Counted from the first letter of the stretch, positions 55,385-63,942 are shown. The stretch: 64,000 bases of DNA from Prosthecobacter sp. SYSU 5D2 (GCF_039655865.1 NZ_JBBYXL010000001.1:1-64000), one strand, 5' to 3'. The notes: generated by a model from the letters alone, not told the origin. Translations and numbers: made by a program.

Positions 55385-55631
55385 TCCTTTCCATCCGCCC
55401 TGGTACGCCCTTTGTCACGTAATTAATCCCTGTCAGCCTCTCTTAGACACCCGCCATGCTTCTCTGATGGACCCCAGTCATATCCTCATCAGCCGGGCAG
55501 GAACTGCTTGCAGCGGGTCGTGCGTTTCAAAGTCAAGGGAGGGAGCGGTGATCTGGCGCGGTCTTTGGAGACGTTCACGATAAAATCACAAATGTTCTGG
55601 CCACACTCCGTCAGCCCGCTAAAAAGCACCC

Positions 55632-56258
55632 ATGCCATCCCCCCGCCTTTACCACATCAACCAGGACGGAGAAATGCTAGGTGAATTCACTGAGGAGCAG
55701 GCCCGCCATTATCTGGATGAGGGCAGCCTGCACCCGGATGACCTGGCCTGGTGCACGGGCATGGCCACCTGGCAGCCGCTGCAGATTCTTTTTCTCACGC
55801 CGGAGCTGCCGCCGCCGCCGCTCCCCGGCACCTCGCCCTCCATCACCAGTCTGCCGCTCAGTCCGGTCGCCAGCTCCGTCACGCCGCCGCCGCTTCCGCA
55901 TGAGCGGCCCAGGCGCACGGTCGTCAAATCCAAGGCTCCGCCCCCCCGCGCCATGCCGCCGGAGCTGCCAGGCAAGTCCAACCTGCCGACGCCCATCCGC
56001 CCCAATGTGGAAAAGGTGCCTCCGCCTTACCGTCTGGAAGAGGACAAGGAGTTCATTCCCGTCCACATGCGCCCGCGCTACACGCTCTGGGGCCCGCTTT
56101 TCACCGTCATCGGTCTGGTCCTGCTGATGGTCCTCCTCATGCTTTTCGGCGCCCACTTCACGGGCCAGCAGGAGCTGCTTTTGAGGCTTTTCCCCGTCCT
56201 CGCACCCGAGGTGGACTGGCTCATCCAGAACGTTCCCGGCAATCCTTCCGTTCCTTAG
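55632..56258 (+). CDS. GYF_2 (DUF4339) domain membrane protein
   Basis: 208 residues: an N-terminal GYF_2 domain (about 5-58, YHINQDGEMLGEFTEEQARHYL and WCTGMATWQPLQ), which in other proteins binds Pro-rich ligands, a Pro-rich spacer (about 60-135) and one membrane helix (about 155-177, LFTVIGLVLLMVLLMLFG). This layout is common in Verrucomicrobiota and Planctomycetota membrane proteins of unknown role. Its 3' end overlaps the convergent phosphoesterase gene by four bases. Confidence 0.82.
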   Translation: MPSPRLYHINQDGEMLGEFTEEQARHYLDEGSLHPDDLAWCTGMATWQPLQILFLTPELPPPPLPGTSPSITSLPLSPVASSVTPPPLPHERPRRTVVKSKAPPPRAMPPELPGKSNLPTPIRPNVEKVPPPYRLEEDKEFIPVHMRPRYTLWGPLFTVIGLVLLMVLLMLFGAHFTGQQELLLRLFPVLAPEVDWLIQNVPGNPSVP

Positions 56259-57418
56259 CCGCCTGCCAGCTCCACGGTGCGCCACAGCCGCCGCGTGGTG
56301 CCTGCATACATGTCAGCGCTGACACGCGCCCCGTCCACCCGGATGACGGCATACCCAGGCAGGTCCGCATAGGCATAGGACTTCACCTGGCTGCGTTCGC
56401 GGTCATACACCGCCCGGCGTTCGGCCTCTGTCTCGGGGGAGAAGCGCGGCTCCAGCTTCACCTGGTCACCGGTGTAGGCCTCCATGCCGGAAAGGAGGTC
56501 CTTGGGCTCCGGGTCAGGTCCTTTCATGATGCTGCTGAGGGCAAGCTGCACAAAGCGCCCGCCGCCCGGAGTGGCCCGCTCCATGGCATTAAATTTGTGG
56601 ATGTGGCCGCCCAGTACAATGGCTTCATTCCGGCCCAGAAGCGCCAGCAGTTTCTCCCGCTGCATCCGCTGGTCTTCTCGCGCATACAGATGCCAGGTGG
56701 ACCGCGCCCCATAAGGCACCACGGGCGGGTGGATGATGACAAAACAATGCCGCGCCGTGCGCTTCTCAAGCACCGCCTCCAGCCAGGCCAGGCTCTCCTT
56801 GTCATAGGCATCAAAGAAGCAAAAAAGCGCACCGCCCTGCTCCACTGTGTAACGGGCGCTTTGGACCGTTTCAGCCTCCGCCTTCAGGCTGCGCACCTGC
56901 CGGGTCAGGTAAGGATGAAACACGCTGGCAAAGGCCTCCCGTGAGCCCTCCCCGGTCACATCGTGATTGCCCTTGGTGAATAAAAAAGGTGTGTTTGGCA
57001 GCTGCTTGTCGAGAAACTCCACCGCCTCACGGTTTTGCAGTGCCGCCAGCTCCTCGCTCCCGCACAGGCCCTGCACCAGGTCCCCTACTTGCAGTACAAA
57101 GGCGGCCCGCTTTGCCGCATCGGCATTGAGTTCGCCCATCGTCTCCCGCAGGGTGGAGAAGAGGGCGGGCGTGACCTCCCGCGTCAGCCTCGAGTAGTTT
57201 TCAATCTGGCTCAGATCTCCCTGCTTAAACTCCTTCAGCCACTCCAGGTCATGATGCTCCATGCGGTCAAAGTGCAGGTCACCTAACAAAAGGAATGAAA
57301 ATGCGTCTTGCCGGGTCTCAGCCGCAGGCATCCGCCCGGCCATGGAACCTGCCAGGCTTGCCAAAGAGGCCTGCTGAAGGAATCGGCGTCGGGTCGTGGG
57401 CGTGGGGAGAGAGGTCAT
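56255..57418 (-). CDS. Tat-exported calcineurin-like metallophosphoesterase
   Basis: 387 residues with a Tat signal: Arg10-Arg11-Arg12-Phe13-Leu14 (TTRRRFLQQ) and a hydrophobic stretch. The phosphoesterase core has metal motifs LLLGDLHFDRM, QVGDLVQG, KGNHDVTG and VLGGHIHKFNA. Such enzymes bind two metal ions and cleave phosphoesters; the natural substrate is unknown. The ATG at 57418 is chosen because it places the twin-Arg motif near the N-terminus. Export through Tat is inferred. Confidence 0.87.
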   Translation of the reverse strand: MTSLPTPTTRRRFLQQASLASLAGSMAGRMPAAETRQDAFSFLLLGDLHFDRMEHHDLEWLKEFKQGDLSQIENYSRLTREVTPALFSTLRETMGELNADAAKRAAFVLQVGDLVQGLCGSEELAALQNREAVEFLDKQLPNTPFLFTKGNHDVTGEGSREAFASVFHPYLTRQVRSLKAEAETVQSARYTVEQGGALFCFFDAYDKESLAWLEAVLEKRTARHCFVIIHPPVVPYGARSTWHLYAREDQRMQREKLLALLGRNEAIVLGGHIHKFNAMERATPGGGRFVQLALSSIMKGPDPEPKDLLSGMEAYTGDQVKLEPRFSPETEAERRAVYDRERSQVKSYAYADLPGYAVIRVDGARVSADMYAGTTRRLWRTVELAGG

Positions 57419-57601
57419 GGGTACGCAGAAGTTGCTTTTCTCCTTGAACGCAGGTCTCCGGCGCATCCATCACATTGTGCGCGGATTGGCGGCATATAAC
57501 CGGTTCCAAAAAGGCCGTCTGAAACTCAGAGCTTTCCGGCGAATTCGGCCATGACTGTTGCACAGGATTTGGCTCCGTGAGCCCGCAGGGCTGCCCCATG
57601 A

Positions 57602-57643
57602 GTAGCCGGAGAGTCAGCGAGTCTTGACGAGCCTGACCTCCGG
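57602..57643 (+). repeat. REP-like palindrome, copy 1
   Basis: A GTAG tetranucleotide head (57602-57605) is followed by an imperfect palindrome starting CCGGAG and ending CTCCGG, with an inner GTCAG/CTGAC pair and one bulged base. The GTRG head plus imperfect hairpin is the textbook REP form recognised by RAYT transposases, whose C-terminal stump lies at 2-214. Confidence 0.6.
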
Positions 57644-57781
57644 TTGGGGGAAAGATGCACCCAAGGCAAAGATCAACCCGCCAGGGTTGCCCCATCGGGT
57701 CGCGGCCTGTTCAGGCATGGCGTGGCTGATAGGCCTACTCCTTCGGAGTAGCAGGCACCTTGGAACCATCGTGGCCGGTTA

Positions 57782-57823
57782 CCGGAGGTCTGCCTCGCCA
57801 AGGCTCGCCTGACCTCCGGCTAT
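57782..57823 (-). repeat. REP-like palindrome, copy 2 (inverted)
   Basis: Read on the minus strand it is ATAG plus a hairpin with 9-bp arms CCGGAGGTC/GACCTCCGG, closely matching copy 1 (shared TAGCCGGAG head and ACCTCCGG end). The two copies face each other across about 138 bp, as in a REPIN. The head differs from GTAG by one base. Confidence 0.55.
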
Positions 57824-57927
57824 TGATGGCCAGCCCTACGGGCTGCGGGAACCAAGCCAGCACAGCGGAATTTCGGACAGCTTTTTGGAAGATGGTATGA
57901 CTGCTTCATAAGTCACCCATGCCCGGT

Positions 57928-58143
57928 TCAGCATGCTTTTACCTGGGCACCCAGTTTTAAAATGGAGAGCATCCTTGCCATTTGTTCGAGCCCTTCGGCT
58001 TCTTTTTTTTCAGCTGCCGTCAGCTTGCCCTTCCGGCCTTGTTCGTCCAAAAGAAAGTGCAAACGCTGGTCCAATGCTTTCGGAAAGCGCAACTTGGCCA
58101 AATTGGCCGGCATGAGTACCGTGAGTTGGACTGTCTGGCTCAT
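57928..58143 (-). CDS. Small hypothetical protein between REP region and accA
   Basis: 71 residues (MSQTVQLTVLMPANLAKLRFPKALDQRLHFL and then a basic/acidic helical half with KGKLTAAEKKEAEGLEQMARML). Similar-looking short proteins recur in Planctomycetota and Verrucomicrobiota and may be antitoxin-like or regulatory, but no toxin gene is adjacent. The start at 58143 is chosen on the MSQTVQL context; 58164 and 58206 are alternatives. Confidence 0.5.
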   Translation of the reverse strand: MSQTVQLTVLMPANLAKLRFPKALDQRLHFLLDEQGRKGKLTAAEKKEAEGLEQMARMLSILKLGAQVKAC

Positions 58144-58215
58144 GATATCAAAATAGAGCATGGACCCGTTCAAGGCAAAGAACGAAACGGCCGCTCCAGC
58201 CTTCATTTACCATCG

Positions 58216-58255
58216 CCACAAACAAAAGGTCCCATGGGCATTCACCCACGGGGCC
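58216..58255 (-). terminator. Rho-independent terminator of accA
   Basis: Arms at 58228-58238 and 58245-58255 form a near-perfect GC-rich stem with a 6-base loop; on the minus strand TTTTGTTTGT follows directly. It lies 26 bases past the accA stop. Confidence 0.75.
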
Positions 58256-58280
58256 TGCTGAGACTCTGCGTCTGTAAAAC

Positions 58281-59240
58281 TCAGTTCTCGGTGAACTTGC
58301 CCAGCGCGCGGAACTTCTGGTAACGGCCTTCCAGCAGATCGGCGGTGGACAGTTTTTCCAGGTCGTTGATGGCACTCAGCACGGTGCCCTTCAGCGCTTC
58401 AGCGGCGGCGAAGTGGTCATTGTGCGCGCCACCGGCAGGCTCCGGCACGATGCCGTCAATGATGCCCAGTTTGGACAGGTCCTGGGCGCTCAGCTTCAGG
58501 GCGGAGGCGGCCTCCGGGGCGTGTTCGCGGTGTTTCCAAAGAATGGCGGCGCAGCCTTCCGGGCTGATGACGCTGTAGTAGGCATTTTCCATCATCAGCA
58601 CCTTGTCGGCGATGCCGATGCCCAGGGCGCCGCCGGAGCCGCCCTCACCGATGACCACGGCCACGATGGGCGTCTTCAGCAGCATCATTTCCCGCAGGTT
58701 AAAGGCGATGGCCTCGGCGATGTTCCGCTCCTCGGCGCCGATGCCTGGAAAGGCGCCGGGTGTGTCAATGAGGGTGACGATGGGCAGGCCAAATTTTTCC
58801 GCCATGCGCATCAGGCGCAGGGCCTTGCGGTAGCCCTCCGGATGGGCGCTGCCAAAGTTGCGCAGCAGGTTTTCCTTCGTGTCGCGGCCCTTTTGATGGC
58901 CAATGACCACGACCTTCTTGCCGCCCCAGGTGGCAAAGCCGGCGGGCATGGCGTGGTCGTCGCCGATGTGGCGGTCTCCGTGCAGCTCGGTGAAGTCGTC
59001 GCAGCAATGCTTCACGTAGTCCAGCATGAAGGGCCGGTTGATATGGCGGGAAATTTGCACGCGCTGCCAGGGATTGAGGTTGGTGTGGATGTCACGCAGA
59101 AGGGCCTCCGCCTTGTTCTCCATGTCAATGATTTGGGCTGCCAGCTTGTCACTTGGTTTGGAGGCCATTTTTTTCCTGGCCTCTTCGATCTCTTCGCGGA
59201 GTTTGATCACAGGCTTTTCGAATTCCAGAACGTGTTTCAT
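58281..59240 (-). CDS. accA: Acetyl-CoA carboxylase carboxyltransferase subunit alpha
   Basis: AccA with AccD moves the carboxyl group from biotin to acetyl-CoA, the committed step of fatty acid synthesis. The 319-residue protein has LEFEKPVIKLREEIEE at the N-terminus, the RPFMLDYVKHCCDDFTELHGDR block, and GEGGSGGALGIGIADKVLMME and YSVISPEGCAAILW, all canonical. Length is standard. The gene is downstream of the LysM protein gene (18 bases) and ends at a strong terminator. accD is not in the window. Confidence 0.96.
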   Translation of the reverse strand: MKHVLEFEKPVIKLREEIEEARKKMASKPSDKLAAQIIDMENKAEALLRDIHTNLNPWQRVQISRHINRPFMLDYVKHCCDDFTELHGDRHIGDDHAMPAGFATWGGKKVVVIGHQKGRDTKENLLRNFGSAHPEGYRKALRLMRMAEKFGLPIVTLIDTPGAFPGIGAEERNIAEAIAFNLREMMLLKTPIVAVVIGEGGSGGALGIGIADKVLMMENAYYSVISPEGCAAILWKHREHAPEAASALKLSAQDLSKLGIIDGIVPEPAGGAHNDHFAAAEALKGTVLSAINDLEKLSTADLLEGRYQKFRALGKFTEN

Positions 59241-59258
59241 GGGAAAGGGGTCAGTTGT

Positions 59259-60179
59259 CTATCGGATAATGTACAGCTTGGAGCCGTTGCGGACCAGGGC
59301 AAACATTTCTTCGAGGTCTTCGCGGGCCAGGAAGATGCCCGGCTCCGGTCCGTCCTCCAGGTCAGGCACAGCGGGAGCCGCCTGGTTTTCGGCGGCGGGT
59401 TCAGCCACGGCCACCGCCTTGGGTTTCGGGGGCGTGCGCAGCACCACGCCGCTCCGGCTCCCGGGCAGCCATTTGTCGGCTTCGGCATAGTGGAGGTCGG
59501 TGGTGAGCAGCACCTTGCCATCCTTGACGGCAGATTTGCCCTTGATCTCCATTTCCGCAGGCACCCGCACACCGGCCGGCAGCCGGATCTCCTGCGCCAG
59601 GTACTCTTTAAAGAAAAACTCCCTTTCCCCCACCTTCCGCCACAGGGAGACTGTTTTGGCCCCCACCTTCACATGGATGCTGAATTCCAGCGGCAGGATG
59701 GCCAGATGGTCGCCTGGCTGCAGCATCGTGCCCATCAGCCCGTTCAGCCGGATCAGCAGGTCCACCGTCGTGCCCTGTTTGCCTGCGATCAGGGCCAGCG
59801 AATCTCCAGGCTGCACAATGTAGTCCTTCTTCCCGGCCTTGGATTCCGCCGCATAGAGCTGGTCCATGTTGATCTCGCCGATGATCCGCTTGGCCTCCAC
59901 GCAGGTGGGAGAGTCCGGAAACTGGTTGATCAGTTTGAACAGGGCGTCACGGCCGTCCTCGATCCGGCCTTCCCGGATCAGCTCCACCGCTGCATCGAAG
60001 CGCTTTTCCCCCGGATCCATCCGTGGCACATCGCCTCTTTTGATGGTCGCAATCTCCTCCTGCACGCGCTTGTGCGGGCTCAGCACCTTGTCATAAATGT
60101 AATAGGCCGTGGCCATGCTGCCCAGGGTGATACCCAGGACGATGAGGAAGAGCAGGAGCTTGAGCTGGGCCTTGGCCAT
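59259..60179 (-). CDS. Membrane-anchored LysM domain protein
   Basis: 306 residues with an N-terminal membrane anchor (about 8-28), a short TPR-like helical part (about 55-105, FDAAVELIREGRIEDGRDALF) and a LysM domain (about 118-162, YIVQPGDSLALIAGKQGTTVD) that binds peptidoglycan. A Pro/Ala-rich linker precedes the C-terminus. It sits 18 bases upstream of accA in the same direction and 18 bases downstream of the next gene, so the three may form an operon. Confidence 0.83.
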   Translation of the reverse strand: MAKAQLKLLLFLIVLGITLGSMATAYYIYDKVLSPHKRVQEEIATIKRGDVPRMDPGEKRFDAAVELIREGRIEDGRDALFKLINQFPDSPTCVEAKRIIGEINMDQLYAAESKAGKKDYIVQPGDSLALIAGKQGTTVDLLIRLNGLMGTMLQPGDHLAILPLEFSIHVKVGAKTVSLWRKVGEREFFFKEYLAQEIRLPAGVRVPAEMEIKGKSAVKDGKVLLTTDLHYAEADKWLPGSRSGVVLRTPPKPKAVAVAEPAAENQAAPAVPDLEDGPEPGIFLAREDLEEMFALVRNGSKLYIIR

Positions 60180-60197
60180 GGCAGTGCGCAGCGGTGC

Positions 60198-60815
60198 TCA
60201 GCCCAGGAGGCCGCGCCGTTTAAAGTCAAAGAGGTTGATTTTTTGAGACTTCTCAATCATCTCCACCGTGAATTTCAGCAGGCAGATCTCCCACGTGTCA
60301 TCCACGCCTGCGATGACCGCCCGCATCGGGTTTCCGCTGATGCGGATGTCCTCCAGCAGCTTCCCGCACACGGCCTCCATGGGCTCATGCACCAGGTCCT
60401 CGGTCATGTCATCCATCTTGAATTTGAAGCCGTACTTCAGGATGGCCAGGCGGTGCAGGTTTTCCTTCAGGAAATCGCCAAAGGCCTCGCCCTGCGGGCC
60501 GAAGCCGTCAAAGTCAAAATCCGCCACCGAGGCGGGGTCCGGGCGCAGGATCAGCGGCTTCTCCGCCGTCAGCTTGCCCTGGCGGATGCGCGTCGTGTTC
60601 ACGCTGTCCATGAGTTCGGAGACCAGTTGAAACTCAAACTGGGTGGAACCAAAGGTGTCAATCCGCCGGTCCGGCTCATGAAGAACCTGGGTGTTCTCCA
60701 GGGCGTATTGGATGTCGTACTCCGTGTGCATTGGGGGTCGGCCAGCATAGAGCACATTGCGTTCAGGGCGAATGATTTCTGAGCCCATCCGATGGAAGGA
60801 CGGCGTTTTAAGCAT
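60198..60815 (-). CDS. Conserved-looking hypothetical protein
   Basis: 205 residues, acidic, mixed alpha/beta, no signal peptide or membrane segment. Blocks such as FGSTQFEFQLVSELMDSVN, FDGFGPQGEAFGDFL and RISGNPMRAVIAGVDDTWEICLLKF look conserved, but I do not recognise the family. A good ribosome-binding sequence (AGAGGAG) stands ten bases before the ATG at 60815. It is the first gene of a run with the LysM protein and accA, all in one direction with 18-base gaps. Confidence 0.7.
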   Translation of the reverse strand: MLKTPSFHRMGSEIIRPERNVLYAGRPPMHTEYDIQYALENTQVLHEPDRRIDTFGSTQFEFQLVSELMDSVNTTRIRQGKLTAEKPLILRPDPASVADFDFDGFGPQGEAFGDFLKENLHRLAILKYGFKFKMDDMTEDLVHEPMEAVCGKLLEDIRISGNPMRAVIAGVDDTWEICLLKFTVEMIEKSQKINLFDFKRRGLLG

Positions 60816-60833
60816 GCACGGCCCGCTCCTCTC

Positions 60834-60900
60834 AGCATTGATAAAATCAGGCCGGAGGGCCCGATGACCGCCAGCATTGCACAAGCATTGCTCAAGCATT
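60834..60900. repeat. Iteron-like AGCATT repeats
   Basis: The hexamer AGCATT, mostly within (C/A)AGCATTG, occurs at 60834, 60873, 60884 and 60895. The last three are spaced exactly 11 bp, one helical turn, so a protein could bind all three on the same face. They lie upstream of an excisionase-like HTH gene, a possible binder. Function inferred. Confidence 0.45.
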
Positions 60901-60960
60901 TTTGACCAAACCAGCCGCCAAGCCGGGGACCAACGCCACCGCCAACCGGCCCGCCAACAT

Positions 60961-61020
60961 AAGGAGAAAGGCTTGGAAGAGAAAGACCTGAAGGAGAAAG
61001 GCATAAAAGAGAAAGACATA
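60961..61020. repeat. 30-bp direct tandem duplication
   Basis: Two adjacent 30-bp units (60961-60990 and 60991-61020) differ at only four or five positions; each contains two 15-bp half-repeats of GGAGAAAGGC/GAAGAGAAAGAC type. The strand is almost free of pyrimidines. It is probably a slippage product or binding array rather than coding DNA. Confidence 0.6.
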
Positions 61021-61196
61021 ACTACCTTTCCCCGCTGCCAAGGCAGCAGGGAGGGGGGAAAGGCAGCACCGGGCAGGTAAGAAAAAAGGAGGGTGGCAAC
61101 ACAACCCGATGGACCGAATCCAGGCCTCGACTTCCCGGACTTTACTGAAAATAACCGTTTGCTTTTTCGTGAGTTGATTCGCCCGGTAAGGGTCGG

Positions 61197-61484
61197 ATGA
61201 AATCTCAACCGATACCCAAAACGGGCGCCGAAGCAGCCCGGACCACCGCCGCCGCTGCTGACAGCCGCCAGCCACCGCCACAGGCGGAATGGATGCGGGT
61301 GAAGGAGGCCTGCGCCTTCTCCTGCCTTTCCAAACCCAAGCTCTACGAGCTGATGAACCAGGGCCACATCAAATCCGTGGCGCTGCGTGAGCGCGGCCAG
61401 AGCAAAGGCACGCGCCTGGTCAGCATCGGCAGCCTCCGGGCTTTTCTGGAAAGCCGCGCCTCCGGCGGAAATGGCCAGGCCTAA
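61197..61484 (+). CDS. Excisionase/MerR-type helix-turn-helix DNA-binding protein
   Basis: 95 residues with a winged helix of the excisionase (HTH_17) type at about 30-90: WMRVKEACAFSCLSKPKLYELMNQGHIKSVALRERG and then RLVSIGSLRAFLESRA. Such proteins control integration or transcription in phages and integrative elements. It heads a three-gene plus-strand cluster with an HNH-like protein and an unknown protein. No integrase gene is in the window, so element mobility is not shown. Confidence 0.8.
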   Translation: MKSQPIPKTGAEAARTTAAAADSRQPPPQAEWMRVKEACAFSCLSKPKLYELMNQGHIKSVALRERGQSKGTRLVSIGSLRAFLESRASGGNGQA

Positions 61485-61580
61485 ACGCAACACCACCCGC
61501 CTCCGTTTTGCCCCAGGCCCCGCGCGAGAAGGCTGCGCGTGAAGACCCAAAAGCGGCGGTGGCAGCACCCGAAACCTACC

Positions 61581-62000
61581 ATGCACCTGCTCAAAGAATG
61601 CTCACGATGCGGCGTCATCAAGCCGCTGGACCAGTTTTCTCGCGACCGCAGTGCCCGCTACGGAAGACATCACCGCTGCACGGCCTGCGACCGGCAGCGT
61701 GCCCGCGAACGCCAGCAGGACGGCTCCAAGGCCAGGTCCGTGATCCGCTGGAGAAACCGCCACCCGCAGGCCGTCGCCGCCCACAACGCCGTGTATCGGG
61801 CGGTGCTGCGCGGAGAGCTGCGGCGCCAGCCCTGCCGGGTCTGCGGCTGCACCCGCTCCCATGGCCACCACGAGGACTACGGCAGGCCGCTGGACGTCCT
61901 CTGGCTCTGCCAGGCCCACCATGCCGAGCACCACCGCCTGCAGCGCCTGTATGGCCGCGGGCAGTTCCTGTTTGATTTCTGCCAGGAGGGCCGGCCATGA
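61581..62000 (+). CDS. HNH/zinc-finger nuclease-like protein
   Basis: 139 residues. The N-terminus has a CxxC...CxxC zinc site (ECSRCGVIKPLDQFSRD and RCTACDRQR), and the C-terminus an HNH-like zinc module (CRVCGCTRSHGHHEDYGRPLD and WLCQAHHAEHHR). This matches small HNH endonucleases found in phages and mobile elements. The ATG at 61581 is preferred to an upstream GTG. The stop overlaps the next start (ATGA), indicating translational coupling. Confidence 0.75.
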   Translation: MHLLKECSRCGVIKPLDQFSRDRSARYGRHHRCTACDRQRARERQQDGSKARSVIRWRNRHPQAVAAHNAVYRAVLRGELRRQPCRVCGCTRSHGHHEDYGRPLDVLWLCQAHHAEHHRLQRLYGRGQFLFDFCQEGRP

Positions 62001-62899
62001 GCGCATCCGACACCTATTTCAAGACACCCCTGTCCATCCTCAGAAGCGGAGGCTCGGCGCTGGAGGCTCTCTGTAACGCCCTTTGTTGCGGAACCGTCAA
62101 TGCCGGCATCGGCTTCCGGAAACTGAATGGTGAGGAGGCCTTCGCCTGCCTGCTTGAAGAGACCGCCAACGAGGCCAAAGAGCCGGAGAGCCCTCCGGCA
62201 GATTTCACGCTCACGGATGCATGCAATGAGGCCATGTCCAGGGAGGACTCCACCGCCCTCTGGCAGGCCGCCCTGGTGGGGGCTGGTATCTGCAACCTCA
62301 AAGGAGCCACCCCAGAGTACATAGCGCAGTGCTGGGCCAAGCATGGCCAGGAAACAGGCGTCTTTTTCACGATCAAAGGCCACTGGTTATGGAATGCGCT
62401 CCATTCTGAACGGAAGAAAACCGGGTGGAAGGTGGACGCCGGCCGCAAGCCGCTCTCCTGGCGTGAGTTCCGTATCCTGGCCGCCATCCTTTCCGTCCAG
62501 ACCAATCAGGCCGGTTTTGCCTTCATCGGCTGGGAGACCATCCAAGCCCGGGCCTGCGGCTACCACAGGAAGGACCTTTTGGCAGCCTCGTGGTTTGACC
62601 TGCCCCCCCACTGCCAGCCCTTGAGCCGTGCCCAGATCCGCACCGCCTGCCAGAACCTGGAGGCCCTGGGCTTCTTCGCCCGCGTCCGCTATTCCACCGG
62701 CCCGCGTGGCGGTTACTTGGCCTACAGCTTCCGCCACCCGCGCCCGGCGCTCATCGAAGCCGTGAAACTCTGGAAGCAGCAAAACAACGCCTTCGCCCTC
62801 AAAGCCGCCACCCACCGCGCCGAAGACCTGGCCGCCTTCCGCGCGGCCAAAGGCGCGCCAAGCTCCAGCCAAGGCTGCCCCAAGCATGCGCCAACATAA
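61997..62899 (+). CDS. Unrecognised protein of the accessory cluster
   Basis: 300 residues, no signal or membrane segment. Blocks of note are LSWREFRILAAILSVQTNQAG and RAQIRTACQNLEALGFFARVR, which read like a winged-helix module, and a basic C-terminus. The layout (winged-helix-like plus accessory cluster) is compatible with a replication or element-maintenance protein, but no family is recognised. It is coupled to the HNH-like gene by a four-base overlap. Confidence 0.6.
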   Translation: MSASDTYFKTPLSILRSGGSALEALCNALCCGTVNAGIGFRKLNGEEAFACLLEETANEAKEPESPPADFTLTDACNEAMSREDSTALWQAALVGAGICNLKGATPEYIAQCWAKHGQETGVFFTIKGHWLWNALHSERKKTGWKVDAGRKPLSWREFRILAAILSVQTNQAGFAFIGWETIQARACGYHRKDLLAASWFDLPPHCQPLSRAQIRTACQNLEALGFFARVRYSTGPRGGYLAYSFRHPRPALIEAVKLWKQQNNAFALKAATHRAEDLAAFRAAKGAPSSSQGCPKHAPT

Positions 62900-62924
62900 G
62901 GGGCATGGCCTGATGAAGCGGCCG

Positions 62925-63358
62925 TCAGTCCTGCCGCTCCCGGGCGGCCCGCTCCATCGTTGCATTCATGGTTTTATCGAGGTCGGCATGAAGCTGTTTC
63001 TGCTGCTTGGCCAACGGGCTGTCGTATTCCGTCCAGCGGACGGTCCGGTGGATATTATACCACATCAGTAGGGTGCAGAGCCAAGTCAGCCACAGCGGCC
63101 ACTCGCAGCGGATGGAGACAATGGCATAAACCAACACGGCAAGAAGCACCAGGAACCCGGCACTGTAAAAACCGAGGCCAGGCTCAGCGCGGGCAGTTCA
63201 GCGACCCCAAACCACAGGCCTTCCATGGACCCTGTGGCAGTCCACCCTCCCAGCATGGAACCTGTGACCGTGGCCAGCAGGATGAGTCCAATCCGCCCCA
63301 ACATCGTTCCCAGGGCCTCCCGGAACGGTGCATATGGATAATCTTCAAAACGGATCAT
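62925..63358 (-). pseudogene. Frameshifted small membrane protein gene
   Basis: Two overlapping minus-strand frames look like halves of one gene. The 5' half (from ATG 63358) reads MIRFEDYPYAPFREALGTML then a membrane helix. The 3' half, in another frame (usable to 62925), gives GFLVLLAVLVYAIVSI and LWLTWLCTLLMWYNI helices then a charged tail. They join near a run of five A/T bases at 63167-63171, a likely single-base indel. It could be a real pseudogene or a sequencing error. Family unknown. Confidence 0.6.
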
Positions 63359-63378
63359 GGCGCTCCAGGGGGTACGCC

Positions 63379-63942
63379 CTAAACCGCCCCCTCTTTCCCC
63401 ACCTCATACCGCAGCTCCGCCATGCCCGCGCCCATCTGGCGGACGGACATCAGGCGCAGCACCGGGCTCAACACGCGGCGGGGAAAAAGCGGCTTGCCCT
63501 GGCCGAGGGTGGCGGAGCCGATCTGCACGATGAGCTCATCCAGCAGGCCAGCATCATAAAACTGCCCGGCCAGATCGCCACCGCCCACGATCCACAGGTT
63601 CCGGCCGCACGCCGCCGCACGCATGTCCGCATGGACGGCCCGCACATCTCCCTGGACGAAACGGATGTCCGCACCTTCGATCCGGGGCAGTTCGCGGCTG
63701 GTGAAGACCCAGGCCGGCTGGGCATACGGCCAGGCGGCACCCGTCTCTGCAACAACCGCTTCAGCATTGCGCAGCATCCATTCATACGTGGCCGCGCCCA
63801 TGGCCAGCGCACCCACCTGGGCGATGAATTCCGGGTAGCTGGAATCCTCCAGATCTCCCAGCGGAAACAGCCACTCCAGCGAGTCATCTTCCGTGGCCAG
63901 AAATCCGTCCAGAGTGGTGGCCGTGTAATATTGGGTTTTCAT
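63379..63942 (-). CDS. Dihydrofolate-reductase/RibD C-terminal-like protein
   Basis: 187 residues of the RibD_C/DHFR superfamily: YYTATTLDGFLATEDDSLEWLF at the start, a MGAATYEWML block, AWVFTSRELP and NLWIVGGGDLAGQFYDAGLLDEL, which forms the nucleotide-binding region. Such stand-alone reductases use NADPH, but substrates are mostly unknown. The ATG at 63942 matches family starts. It is 20 bases downstream of nothing else in the window on that strand; the promoter lies between 63943 and the edge. Confidence 0.88.
   Translation of the reverse strand: MKTQYYTATTLDGFLATEDDSLEWLFPLGDLEDSSYPEFIAQVGALAMGAATYEWMLRNAEAVVAETGAAWPYAQPAWVFTSRELPRIEGADIRFVQGDVRAVHADMRAAACGRNLWIVGGGDLAGQFYDAGLLDELIVQIGSATLGQGKPLFPRRVLSPVLRLMSVRQMGAGMAELRYEVGKEGAV

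Larger units (their letters stand above)
57419..57927. other. 509-base non-coding, repeat-rich interval
   Basis: No supportable gene. It holds two related 38-bp palindromes in opposite orientation (57602-57643 and 57782-57823) plus two short perfect hairpins: CTACTCC-TTC-GGAGTAG at 57735-57751 and CAGCCC-TAC-GGGCTG at 57831-57845. The combination looks like a REPIN-type cluster of small mobile palindromes rather than a promoter region. The promoter of the phosphoesterase gene (start 57418, minus strand) must lie at its left end. Confidence 0.6.
60816..61196. other. 381-base divergent intergenic region with repeats
   Basis: No supportable gene. It contains iteron-like hexamers (60834-60900) and a 30-bp tandem duplication (60961-61020), and must hold promoters for both the minus-strand accA run and the plus-strand HTH cluster. 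A frame over the tandem repeat would encode only KEKG-type low complexity and is not counted as a gene. Confidence 0.55.

Noticed and set aside
58413-60782. 789-residue plus-strand frame opposite accA and the LysM gene
   Set aside because: It runs antisense to genes with clear family motifs, and its own translation has no recognisable domain.
60877-61080. Small frame with KEKG-type repeats
   Set aside because: Translation of a near pyrimidine-free tandem repeat in an intergenic region; low complexity and no support as a gene.
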